Position numbers and translations under genes: made by a program. Positions 1 through 5,198 of a DNA stretch of 5,198 nucleotides are shown piece after piece; the first letter of the stretch is position 1; each line of letters begins with the position of its first letter. The notes under the pieces are model-generated. The model was not told the DNA's origin. It made no database searches and saw only the letters and a program-made list of their open reading frames with translations. The stretch comes from Chloroflexota bacterium (lineage in GTDB: Bacteria > Chloroflexota > Dehalococcoidia > JACQTR01), in the NCBI GenBank assembly GCA_016210705.1, contig JACQTR010000210.1, positions 1 to 5,198 of the forward strand, written 5' to 3'.

Positions 1-86
1 ACCACCAGCCCCCTTCCGATTTGGGCAATCACCTGACCTTCTATAGTGACCGAGGCCTGAGTGACCCGCTGGAGCAGCGCCCTCAA
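1..86 (-). CDS. dtd: D-aminoacyl-tRNA deacylase, N-terminal fragment (runs off the left edge)
   Basis: Reading the reverse strand from a TTG at 86-84 gives 28 codons beginning MRALLQRVTQASVTIEGQ and continuing to IGRGLVV at the window edge. This is the characteristic N-terminus of Dtd (family pattern MRALLQRVxxAxVxVxGxxxgxIgxGLlv). Dtd is a cytoplasmic homodimer that hydrolyses D-amino acids, and glycine mischarged on tRNA-Ala, from tRNA, so it is a translation proofreading enzyme. The full protein is normally about 145-150 residues. The catalytic SQFTL and NxGPVT motifs therefore lie outside the window and cannot be checked. The start is fixed by family alignment: no ATG is nearby and the ribosome binding site is weak. 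It follows the zinc-ribbon gene by 32 bases on the same strand with no terminator between, so it is probably co-transcribed and perhaps translationally coupled. Confidence 0.85.
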   Translation of the reverse strand, partial: MRALLQRVTQASVTIEGQVIAQIGRGLV

Positions 87-118
87 TGATTGGTTTACTC
101 TAAGACTTTATAAAGAGC

Positions 119-340
119 TTATGCTCCCTCGGGAGCAGTTTTTGGTTGCTCAGAGTGCCAGCCTTTGCGGTTATCGGTGGTATAGAAGCCATTGCCTTTA
201 AATAAGACCGGCACCGAGTTGATAATGCGGCGGGCTTTTCCTTGGCATTCTGGGCATATATCAATGGGCTCTTCATCAAACCTTTGTCTTCGCTCAAATT
301 TTAAATGGCAACGACTACATTCGTATTCGTAGATGGGCAC
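119..340 (-). CDS. FmdB-type small zinc-ribbon protein
   Basis: A 73-residue protein that starts at GTG (340-338) and matches the FmdB / putative regulatory zinc-ribbon family. It opens with MPIYEYEC and has two Cys pairs, C8-x2-C11 and C29-P-E-C32, that should bind one zinc. These are followed by the family's second conserved block, FKGNGFYTTDNR (residues 47-58). The C-terminal 15 residues are a short, low-complexity hydrophilic tail. A GAGGG ribosome binding site (348-352) lies 7 bases before the start, which supports the GTG. The family was named after a proposed regulator of formamidase/amidase genes, but no molecular role is firmly established, so I assign no gene symbol. Here it is the first gene of an operon with dtd, directly behind a CIRCE operator and a good promoter. 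This context suggests a stress-linked role in protein or translation quality control. That role is inference. Confidence 0.88.
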   Translation of the reverse strand: MPIYEYECSRCHLKFERRQRFDEEPIDICPECQGKARRIINSVPVLFKGNGFYTTDNRKGWHSEQPKTAPEGA

Positions 341-358
341 GCCCCTACCCTCGTGGCA

Positions 359-405
359 AAATTAAGAGTTAGCACTCCTAAATCATGAGTGCTAACTCTT
401 AATTT
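359..405. promoter_or_regulatory. CIRCE element (HrcA operator), perfect and extended
   Basis: The core at 369-395 is TTAGCACTC, nine bases, then GAGTGCTAA, identical to the CIRCE consensus. The symmetry continues outwards without a mismatch, giving 19-bp arms (359-377 and 387-405) around the 9-base spacer at 378-386. CIRCE is bound by the repressor HrcA, which is activated by GroEL and released on heat shock. It usually controls groESL or hrcA-grpE-dnaK-dnaJ. Here it lies 18 bases upstream of the zinc-ribbon start codon and overlaps the -10 box and predicted start site of the - strand promoter, the usual repressing position. The + strand rpsB promoter lies about 40 bases beyond its right edge, so direct repression of rpsB is less likely. 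Confidence 0.95.
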
Positions 406-430
406 ATCATCCCTGGTTTACTTCTGTCAA
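403..430 (-). promoter_or_regulatory. Sigma-A type promoter for the zinc-ribbon/dtd operon
   Basis: On the - strand a perfect TTGACA -35 box (430-425) is followed after 16 bases by GATAAA (408-403, four of six -10 consensus bases). An alternative is TAAATT (406-401) at 18-base spacing, preceded by TGA, which resembles an extended -10. In either case transcription would begin at about 394-397, inside the right arm of CIRCE. HrcA bound there would block RNA polymerase. The promoter has not been mapped; it is read from sequence alone. Confidence 0.7.
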
Positions 431-443
431 GTGGGTGGCTTAG

Positions 444-471
444 TTGCCTTCCTTACCTAACCTGTGATAAA
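444..471 (+). promoter_or_regulatory. Candidate promoter for the rpsB-dxr gene run
   Basis: TTGCCT (444-449, four of six -35 bases) is followed by a 16-base spacer and GATAAA (466-471, four of six -10 bases). The TG at 463-464, one base before the -10, makes an extended -10 motif. It lies about 58 bases upstream of the rpsB start. It is weaker than the opposing promoter, and the two -35 boxes stand back-to-back 13 bases apart. It is the best candidate in this interval but is not strongly distinguished from chance. Confidence 0.4.
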
Positions 472-477
472 CTAATT

Positions 478-492
478 CCTAAGTATGTTAGG
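478..492 (+). other. Small hairpin in the rpsB 5' leader
   Basis: CCTAA (478-482) and TTAGG (488-492) form a perfect 5-bp stem with a 5-base loop in the predicted rpsB leader, 36 bases before the start codon. S2 feedback control through an rpsB leader structure is known in some bacteria. This stem is short and AT-rich, and it matches no leader I can name, so its function is open. Confidence 0.25.
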
Positions 493-514
493 CTATTCTT
501 TACTGTCGACGATG

Positions 515-523
515 AAAGGGGTG
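515..523 (+). promoter_or_regulatory. Ribosome binding site deciding the rpsB TTG start
   Basis: AAAGGGGTG differs from the full anti-Shine-Dalgarno complement by one missing base and stands 5 bases before the TTG at 529. It favours this TTG over the in-frame ATG at 547, which has no such site in front of it. Confidence 0.75.
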
Positions 524-528
524 AATAT

Positions 529-1311
529 TTGTCCGAGGCTATTTCCATGAAACTGCTTTTGGAGGCTGGGGTTCATTTTGGCCACCAAACCCAGCGCTGG
601 CATCCCCGGATGAAAAGCTACATCTTCACCCAGCGTAATGGCATCCACATCATAGACTTGCAACAAACTGTCACCAAGCTGGAGGATGCTTGCCGTTTTG
701 TCCGTGATCTGGCAGCCGAAGGCAAGACCGTTATTTTCGTGGGCACCAAAAAACAGGCCCAGGAAGCCATTGAACAAGAAGCGCGGCGTTGTAATATGCC
801 TTACGTCAATCAGCGTTGGCTGGGGGGGACTCTGACCAACTTTAAGACTATCCAAGCTCGCATCGATTATCTAGTGCGATTGGAGGATCGACAACTAAAG
901 GGCGAATTGGAGCGACTTCCGAAGAAGGAAGCCATGAAATTAAATGAGCTGATCGCTCGCCTCAACCGACAACTGGGGGGAATCAAAGAGATGACCCAGT
1001 TGCCAGGGGCCCTATTTATCGTCGACACCAGTCGAGAGCGGATTGCGGTGGCTGAGGCCAAGCGCATGGCAATACCTATCGTGGCCATGGTGGACACCAA
1101 TTGCGATCCTAACGAGGTCGATTATCCCATACCTGCCAATGATGATGCTATTAGGGCAGTGAGATTGATTTGCGGCGAGATCGCCAATGCCGTTCTCGAG
1201 GGTCAAGCGGCTAGCGAGATAATTCCCGAGGAGATGGCTGAGATGACTTACCAAGAAGTCTTCAGCCCCGAGGGTGAGGAGCTGATTGCCCCTGCTGATT
1301 CAGAAGCTTAA
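529..1311 (+). CDS. rpsB: 30S ribosomal protein S2
   Basis: A 260-residue protein with the hallmarks of S2: MKLLLEAGVHFGHQT (residues 7-21), WHPRMKSYIFTQRNGIHIIDL (24-44), the FVGTKKQAQ segment (70-78), RWLGGTLTNFKTI (96-108), LPGALFIVD (158-166) and the IPIVAMVDTNCDP/IPANDDAIRA blocks near residues 182-210. S2 joins the small subunit late, at the head-body junction, and is needed with S1 for mRNA binding and initiation. The start is TTG, chosen because of its ribosome binding site; a start at the internal ATG would remove only six non-core residues. The length is slightly above the roughly 240 of E. coli S2, owing to an acidic C-terminal tail of about 30 residues (from about 229) rich in Glu. 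It is first in the + strand run, and its stop codon overlaps the start of the tsf ribosome binding site. Confidence 0.97.
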   Translation: MSEAISMKLLLEAGVHFGHQTQRWHPRMKSYIFTQRNGIHIIDLQQTVTKLEDACRFVRDLAAEGKTVIFVGTKKQAQEAIEQEARRCNMPYVNQRWLGGTLTNFKTIQARIDYLVRLEDRQLKGELERLPKKEAMKLNELIARLNRQLGGIKEMTQLPGALFIVDTSRERIAVAEAKRMAIPIVAMVDTNCDPNEVDYPIPANDDAIRAVRLICGEIANAVLEGQAASEIIPEEMAEMTYQEVFSPEGEELIAPADSEA

Positions 1312-1322
1312 AGGAGGTTTAT

Positions 1323-1865
1323 TTGCAGATTTCCACTGCTGACATAAAGGCGTTGAGGGAAGCAACGGGGGCCGGAGTCATGGATTGTAAACGAGCCCTC
1401 ACCGAGGCCGAAGGGGATGTGGAAAAGGCCAAGGAGCTGCTGAGACAAACAGGTTTGGCTTTCGCTGAGAAGAAGGCCCATAGGGTGGCGAGCCAAGGAC
1501 TTATTGGCGCTTATCTTCATGCCGGGGGGCGCATCGGCGCTATGGTTGAAGTGAACTGCGAAACCGATTTTGTGGCCCGTACGCCGGAATTTCAGACTCT
1601 TGCTCACGACCTGGCTATGCAAGTGGCCGCCACTAATCCCTTATGTTTAGACGATGAGGATATGTCCACGTCGGGAGTAAACCCAGAAGAAGTTTGTCTT
1701 CTCCGCCAGCCTTTTATTAAAGACCCTGGCAAAACAGTACGCGATGTTGTGTCCGAAACTATGGCGAAAGTAGGAGAAAATGTCAGGGTGAAACGCTTCG
1801 TTCGTTTTGAGGTGGGCAAACTAAATGAGCAAGGCGATCTACAATCGTACCCTTCTCAAAATTAG
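1323..1865 (+). CDS. tsf: Elongation factor Ts (short form)
   Basis: EF-Ts is the cytoplasmic guanine-nucleotide exchange factor that regenerates EF-Tu-GTP. The 180 residues show the N-terminal UBA-like domain (about 1-45, with IKALREATGAGVMDCKRAL), then the core with GGRIGAMVEVNCETDFVART (residues 68-87). The TDFV loop at 81-84 is the part that displaces Mg2+ in EF-Tu. The RFVRFEVG motif closes the core. It is much shorter than the roughly 280-residue E. coli protein and resembles the single-subdomain forms of Thermus, cyanobacteria and Chloroflexota. The start is TTG; the near-perfect AAGGAGGT at 1311-1318 lies 4 bases away and no other start fits the family N-terminus. The last 14 codons overlap pyrH in another frame, so the tail after FEVG is unlike a conserved C-terminus. 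The 11-base gap after rpsB indicates co-transcription. Confidence 0.96.
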   Translation: MQISTADIKALREATGAGVMDCKRALTEAEGDVEKAKELLRQTGLAFAEKKAHRVASQGLIGAYLHAGGRIGAMVEVNCETDFVARTPEFQTLAHDLAMQVAATNPLCLDDEDMSTSGVNPEEVCLLRQPFIKDPGKTVRDVVSETMAKVGENVRVKRFVRFEVGKLNEQGDLQSYPSQN

Positions 1866-2550
1866 TGGTGAGGCCCTGTCCGGGGAAGGTGTCTATGGCA
1901 TCGATCCCACCATCTTGCCCGTAATTGCCCAGCAAATAAAAGAGGTAATGGATAGTGGGGTGGAGATGGGTATAGTGGTGGGAGGGGGCAACATTTGGCG
2001 AGGTGCAGAGGCCAGCACTTGGGGCATGGACAGGGCTACCGCCGACTATGCCGGTATGTTGGCCACTATTATTAACGCCTTGGCGCTGCAAGATGCTTTA
2101 GAGCGGCAAGGGGTTGTTACCCGTACTCAAACTGCCATCACCGTGCAGGCGGTAGCTGAACCTTATATTCGGCGGCGAGCCATACGCCATTTGGAGAAAA
2201 AACGGGCTGTTATTTTTGCCGCTGGCTCTGGGAATCCTTATATGACCACCGATACGGCGGCCGCGCTGCGGGCCATAGAGATCGAGGCCGAAGTTCTCCT
2301 GATGGCTAAAAACAACGTAGATGGTGTTTACGATGCCGATCCCGCCAAATACCCTGAAGCCAAGCGTTTCGATCGGCTGCGCTATATTGATGCCTTAAAC
2401 CTGCGTCTGGAAGTTATGGATCCTACCGCCCTCACCATGTGTATGGAAAACCATCTGCCTATCATAGTGTTCAATCTTCAGGCACCCCATAGCATCGAGC
2501 GGGTGGTGATGGGTGAGCCCATTGGCACCCTAGTTGCCGACGAGGTCTAG
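1825..2550 (+). CDS. pyrH: UMP kinase
   Basis: PyrH phosphorylates UMP to UDP with ATP in pyrimidine nucleotide synthesis. It is a cytoplasmic homohexamer of the amino-acid-kinase fold, usually activated by GTP and inhibited by UTP. The 241-residue length is typical. Visible motifs are LLKISGEAL (10-18, phosphate binding), VVGGGNIWRG (51-60), the ADYAGMLATIINALALQ helix (73-89, UMP and oligomer contacts), GSGNPYMTTDTAA (134-146), KNNVDGVYDADP (162-173, ATP site) and VMDPTALTMC (197-206). The ATG start fits the family N-terminus. It has GAGGTG (1809-1814) 10 bases upstream, inside tsf. The gene begins 41 bp before the end of tsf in a different frame, and a TAA in its own frame stands directly before the ATG. 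Coupled translation with tsf is likely. Confidence 0.97.
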   Translation: MSKAIYNRTLLKISGEALSGEGVYGIDPTILPVIAQQIKEVMDSGVEMGIVVGGGNIWRGAEASTWGMDRATADYAGMLATIINALALQDALERQGVVTRTQTAITVQAVAEPYIRRRAIRHLEKKRAVIFAAGSGNPYMTTDTAAALRAIEIEAEVLLMAKNNVDGVYDADPAKYPEAKRFDRLRYIDALNLRLEVMDPTALTMCMENHLPIIVFNLQAPHSIERVVMGEPIGTLVADEV

Positions 2551-2616
2551 TGCACCTCATTATCTGTGGAGATGTACTAATTTTTTTATGTTCGGGTTCT
2601 AAGGTGTGATTGTGAA

Positions 2617-3174
2617 ATGATGGAGGAGATCCTGGCCGACGCCAGTTCTAGGATGCACAAGGTAGGAGATGTGGTGAAACGGGAACTGGCGACCATTCGC
2701 ACCGGTCACGCCCGTCCGTCCTTGGTGGAAAACCTGCGTTTGGACTATCACGGTACAGCTACGCCGCTATATCAACTGGCCACCATTACTGCCCCAGAGG
2801 CCCGTCTTCTGGTAATCCAACCCTGGGATCGCCACGTCCTGGCGGAGATCGAAAAGGCTATTCAAAAGTCTGACCTGGGTCTTAACCCTATTAACGATGG
2901 GAAGGTGATACGGCTAGCTATTCCCCAACTTAATGAAGAGCGACGACGGGAGTTGGTTAAGTTGGTGAAGAAAAGGATTGAAGATGGCAAAGTTGCTTTG
3001 CGCAATGTGAGACGTGATGCCGCTGAGGCCATGCGCGAATTGGAACGAGAGAAAAAGATCTCTACTGATGAACACAAACGGGCTGTGGAGCAGTTGCAAA
3101 GGCTTACTGATAATTTCATTGATGAGCTTGACCAGATAGGTGTGGATAAAGAAGCCGAGGTTATGGAGGTGTAA
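2617..3174 (+). CDS. frr: Ribosome recycling factor
   Basis: RRF splits post-termination ribosomes together with EF-G. The 185 residues are the standard length. Domain I helices flank a small beta domain II. Landmarks are LATIRTGHARPSLVENL (24-40), YHGTATPLYQLA (44-55), PEARLLVIQPWDRHVL (60-75), IEKAIQKSDLGLNPINDG (78-95), IPQLNEERRRELVK (102-115) and KVALRNVRRDA (125-135), whose arginines contact 23S rRNA. It ends with the usual KEAEVMEV. Two ATGs lie in tandem (2617 and 2620). The first is preferred because AAGGTG (2601-2606) stands 10 bases before it. The 66-base gap after pyrH is the largest in the run. It holds a T7 tract and weak short repeats but no convincing promoter or terminator. 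Confidence 0.97.
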   Translation: MMEEILADASSRMHKVGDVVKRELATIRTGHARPSLVENLRLDYHGTATPLYQLATITAPEARLLVIQPWDRHVLAEIEKAIQKSDLGLNPINDGKVIRLAIPQLNEERRRELVKLVKKRIEDGKVALRNVRRDAAEAMRELEREKKISTDEHKRAVEQLQRLTDNFIDELDQIGVDKEAEVMEV

Positions 3175-3186
3175 GCGGAAGCTTAA

Positions 3187-3930
3187 ATGGCAGAGCCTTT
3201 GCAATTATCTCTGGGGCGGCAGATTCGCCCTCTGCCGCAGCACGTGGCTATCATCATGGATGGCAACGGTCGTTGGGCAAAGCAGCGAGGCTTGCCCAGA
3301 TTGGCCGGCCATCGCGCTGGGACAGCAAATATTCGGCGAGTTATCGAGGTATTTGCAGAACACGAGGTGAAGTATCTCACCCTTTATGCCTTTTCTACGG
3401 AGAACTGGGGGCGGCCTAAGAATGAAGTGCGGGGGTTGCTCCGCATATTGGGCGGGGTCATCGATCGCGAAACCGATAATTTGCGCAAGAACGGCGTTCA
3501 GCTACGACATTTGGGCCGCTTAGATGATCTTTCCCCTCGTTTGCAGCGAGCGGTTCAACGAGCCATCGAGTTAACCAAAGACAATACTCGGATAACGGTG
3601 AGCGTGGCCTTTAACTATGGCAGCCGCGATGAGATTGTAAACGCCGTACGCCAGATCGTAAGGGACGGTGTGTCCCCCCCGGCAATTGACGAGGAGCTGA
3701 TTAATGGCTATTTATATACCAGTGGCCTACCTGATCCTGATCTTATCATTCGTACCGCTGGCGAGGTTCGTCTCAGTAATTTCCTCCTTTGGCAGGCGGC
3801 ATACAGCGAGTATTACTCCACCCCTACCTACTGGCCCGATTTCGAGGAGGGGGAAATTCAACGAGCGTTGCTGGCTTATAGCCAACGGCAGAGGCGCTTC
3901 GGAGCCCTACATCCGAGAGAGCCGAGCTGA
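3187..3930 (+). CDS. uppS: Undecaprenyl (di-trans,poly-cis) diphosphate synthase
   Basis: A cis-prenyltransferase that extends farnesyl diphosphate with isopentenyl diphosphate to make the C55 lipid carrier precursor for peptidoglycan and other wall polymers. It is soluble or peripheral at the membrane. The 247 residues are typical. Motifs are HVAIIMDGNGRWAKQRGLPR (19-38, with the catalytic/Mg Asp25), GHRAG (41-45), LTLYAFSTENWGRP, VAFNYGSRDEI, LPDPDLIIRTAGEVRLSNFL and the AYSEYY/WPDF block. The usual RT(S/G)GE reads RTAGE here, a conservative change at the diphosphate-binding loop. The ATG is 12 bases after frr. The nearest ribosome binding site is weak (GCGGAAG), while a better GGAGGTG sits in the last codons of frr 15 bases away, which suggests coupling. 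Whether the product is exactly C55 cannot be told from sequence. Confidence 0.96.
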   Translation: MAEPLQLSLGRQIRPLPQHVAIIMDGNGRWAKQRGLPRLAGHRAGTANIRRVIEVFAEHEVKYLTLYAFSTENWGRPKNEVRGLLRILGGVIDRETDNLRKNGVQLRHLGRLDDLSPRLQRAVQRAIELTKDNTRITVSVAFNYGSRDEIVNAVRQIVRDGVSPPAIDEELINGYLYTSGLPDPDLIIRTAGEVRLSNFLLWQAAYSEYYSTPTYWPDFEEGEIQRALLAYSQRQRRFGALHPREPS

Positions 3931-3964
3931 GTCAGTTCGGTTCTTTCCAGGGCTCATCTAAATT

Positions 3965-4753
3965 ATGGGGCAAAGAGTTCGTAGCGCCTTAATACTGGTT
4001 CCCTTCGTCGTGTTGGTGATTTGGGTGGGGGAACCATTGTTTTCCCTCGTAGCGGTTGCCATCGCCCTTTTTGGTTTGGTGGAGTTTTATCAATTGGCCG
4101 CTCAGTCGGGTAGACAACCCCTCATTGTCACCGGTGGTGTTTGGACACTCCTTTTAGTTTTGAGCCCCCATTGGCAAGATCACAGGGTAGCTCCTTTTAT
4201 TATATCCTTGGCTTTGCTTACCTCTTTTGTAGGGTTGATGTTTCGTCCCTTAGAGGAGAAGGCGGCTGCTGAGTGGGCATGGACAGTCGTGGGTATACTC
4301 TACCTGGGGTGGCTAGTAGGTTACTTGGTTGCCTTGAGGGGGGTTGTGAACGGCCGGGAATGGACTATCTTTACCCTATTTACGGTCTTTGCTTCAGACA
4401 CTAGTGCCTTTTTAGTAGGTAGGACCTGGGGTAGACATCCTCTAGTCCCCCACATCAGCCCCAAAAAAACTATTGAGGGAGTTATCGGGGGGGTGGTGGG
4501 GGCTCTAGTGGCGGCGTTTCTTTTGGGTTCTATTCTGGGGTTGCCTATTGGCTCCGGCGGGGCTTTACTTCTGGGAGGGCTTTCCAGTCTCTTTGGTCAA
4601 TGGGGTGACCTCTGTGAATCGATGCTTAAGAGAAGCGCTGGGGTAAAAGATGCCGGGCAGTTGATTCCCGGCCATGGGGGCATCCTCGATCGTTTGGACA
4701 GCGTTGTCTTTGCGGTGGTGGTGGTATACTATTATGTGATATGGGTTGTATGA
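3965..4753 (+). CDS. cdsA: Phosphatidate cytidylyltransferase (CDP-diacylglycerol synthase)
   Basis: CdsA is an integral membrane enzyme that makes CDP-diacylglycerol from phosphatidate and CTP, the branch point to all anionic and zwitterionic phospholipids. The 262-residue protein is strongly hydrophobic, with about seven to nine membrane segments (for example near 7-20, 25-43, 54-67, 77-92, 106-124, 173-192 and 246-262). The complete family signature is present at 219-245: S-x-x-K-R, then K-D, then PGHGG and DRLD, with no deviation. Other conserved parts are ASDTSAFLVGR (143-153) and ISPKKTIEG (164-172). The ATG fits the family N-terminus, but its ribosome binding site is poor (AGGG about 12 bases away). 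It follows uppS by 34 bases, and its stop overlaps the dxr start as ATGA. Confidence 0.95.
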   Translation: MGQRVRSALILVPFVVLVIWVGEPLFSLVAVAIALFGLVEFYQLAAQSGRQPLIVTGGVWTLLLVLSPHWQDHRVAPFIISLALLTSFVGLMFRPLEEKAAAEWAWTVVGILYLGWLVGYLVALRGVVNGREWTIFTLFTVFASDTSAFLVGRTWGRHPLVPHISPKKTIEGVIGGVVGALVAAFLLGSILGLPIGSGGALLLGGLSSLFGQWGDLCESMLKRSAGVKDAGQLIPGHGGILDRLDSVVFAVVVVYYYVIWVV

Positions 4754-5198
4754 AGCGGCTGGCTATCCTAGGCTCCACCGGATCTATTGGTCAACAAACT
4801 CTGGAGGTGGTCCGAGCCTATCCTCACCGTTTCCAAGTGGTGGCTTTGGCTGCAGGGAAAAACGCTGACCTGTTGACGAAACAGGTAAGGGAGTTCCATC
4901 CAAAGCTGATTTCTCTGGAAGAGCCGACTCAGGCAGAGGCGTTTCAGTTGATGGAGGAGAGTGGTGGTGAGGTGGCTACTTTGAAGGAGATGGCCACCTA
5001 CCCGGAGGTGGACATGGTAGTGTTGGCTACCTTAGGGAAGGTGGGCTTGGCTCCCTGCTTGGCCGCTCTCGCTGCTGGGAAGACGGTGGCTCTAGCTAAT
5101 AAAGAGGTCCTGGTGATGGCTGGAGAATTGGTTACCCAGGAGGCCTCGCGAGGGAAGGCTACTCTTATCCCCATAGATAGCGAGCACAGCGCCCTCTG
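4750..5198 (+). CDS. dxr: 1-deoxy-D-xylulose 5-phosphate reductoisomerase, N-terminal part (runs off the right edge)
   Basis: Dxr converts DXP to 2-C-methyl-D-erythritol 4-phosphate using NADPH, the committed step of the MEP isoprenoid pathway. The 149 codons present cover the NADPH-binding Rossmann domain and reach the catalytic domain. They include KRLAILGSTGSIGQQTLEVV (residues 2-21, dinucleotide loop GSTGSIG at 8-14), ALANKEVLVMAGE (114-126) and IDSEHSA (142-148), whose Asp and Glu bind the catalytic metal. The complete enzyme is usually about 380-400 residues, so roughly 60% lies outside the window. The ATG at 4750 overlaps the cdsA TGA by 4 bp, implying translational coupling. The enzyme supplies the isoprenoid precursors used by UppS two genes upstream. 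Confidence 0.96.
   Translation, partial: MKRLAILGSTGSIGQQTLEVVRAYPHRFQVVALAAGKNADLLTKQVREFHPKLISLEEPTQAEAFQLMEESGGEVATLKEMATYPEVDMVVLATLGKVGLAPCLAALAAGKTVALANKEVLVMAGELVTQEASRGKATLIPIDSEHSAL

Noticed and set aside
359..405. The long perfect inverted repeat as a bidirectional transcription terminator
   Set aside because: It lies between two divergent gene starts where no transcript needs to end, has no T-tract on either side, and its core is exactly the CIRCE consensus.
493..855. Open reading frame of 120 codons on the - strand opposite rpsB
   Set aside because: It is a shadow of the clearly conserved S2 coding frame. Its protein shows no recognisable family features and it would cover the rpsB ribosome binding site and start.
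1783..2091. - strand reading frame of about 100 codons across the tsf/pyrH junction
   Set aside because: It is antisense to two strongly conserved proteins, has no ribosome binding site of note and shows low-complexity His/Pro composition typical of a shadow frame.
2542..2590. Terminator or attenuator between pyrH and frr: GAGGT/ACCTC (2542-2558), an alternative CACCTC/GAGATG pairing, and a T7 tract at 2581-2587
   Set aside because: The stems are 5-6 bp, one carries a mismatch, and the T-tract is well separated from them. frr continues the same conserved gene run.
2560..2600. Internal promoter for frr in the 66-base gap (TACTAAT-like -10)
   Set aside because: No recognisable -35 box stands at 16-18 bases upstream, so an AT-rich chance match is more likely.
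3704..3961. + strand frame of 85 codons at the uppS/cdsA junction
   Set aside because: It overlaps the conserved C-terminal half of uppS in another frame, and its product has no family features.

Overview
The window is a compact bacterial housekeeping region. A seven-gene run on the + strand fills about 90% of it: rpsB, tsf, pyrH, frr, uppS, cdsA and the first 149 codons of dxr. All seven point the same way and are separated by 66 bases or less, with two overlaps (tsf/pyrH 41 bp, cdsA/dxr 4 bp), so they look like one transcription unit. The order is a widely conserved one. It joins translation factors (S2, EF-Ts, ribosome recycling factor) to UMP kinase and to the start of isoprenoid, undecaprenyl-phosphate and phospholipid synthesis.

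On the - strand at the left edge lies a small divergent operon. It holds a 73-residue FmdB-type zinc-ribbon protein followed after 32 bases by dtd (D-aminoacyl-tRNA deacylase), of which only the N-terminal 28 codons are inside the window. The dtd fragment was recognised by translating the reverse strand at the edge.

The 188-base divergent intergenic region (341-528) is the most interesting part. It contains a perfect CIRCE element, the HrcA heat-shock operator, whose inverted repeat extends to 19-bp perfect arms around the canonical 9-base spacer. It sits where HrcA operators usually act. It overlaps the -10 region and predicted transcription start of a - strand promoter with a perfect TTGACA -35 box, and ends 18 bases before the zinc-ribbon start codon. 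The likely reading is that the zinc-ribbon/dtd operon is an HrcA-controlled heat-shock or protein-quality-control unit, although no chaperone gene is visible. A weaker + strand promoter for the rpsB run lies back-to-back with it, and the operator is upstream of that promoter rather than on it.

Organism: a bacterium with roughly balanced GC content, frequent TTG/GTG starts, strong Shine-Dalgarno sites, a sigma-A-like promoter, CIRCE/HrcA regulation and a short (180-residue) EF-Ts. The gene order and short EF-Ts fit Chloroflexota (Dehalococcoidia-like) best in my judgement, with a deep-branching Firmicute as the alternative. This is inference from memory of family traits, not a phylogeny. I see no mobile element, tRNA, rRNA or CRISPR, and no sign of recent transfer.
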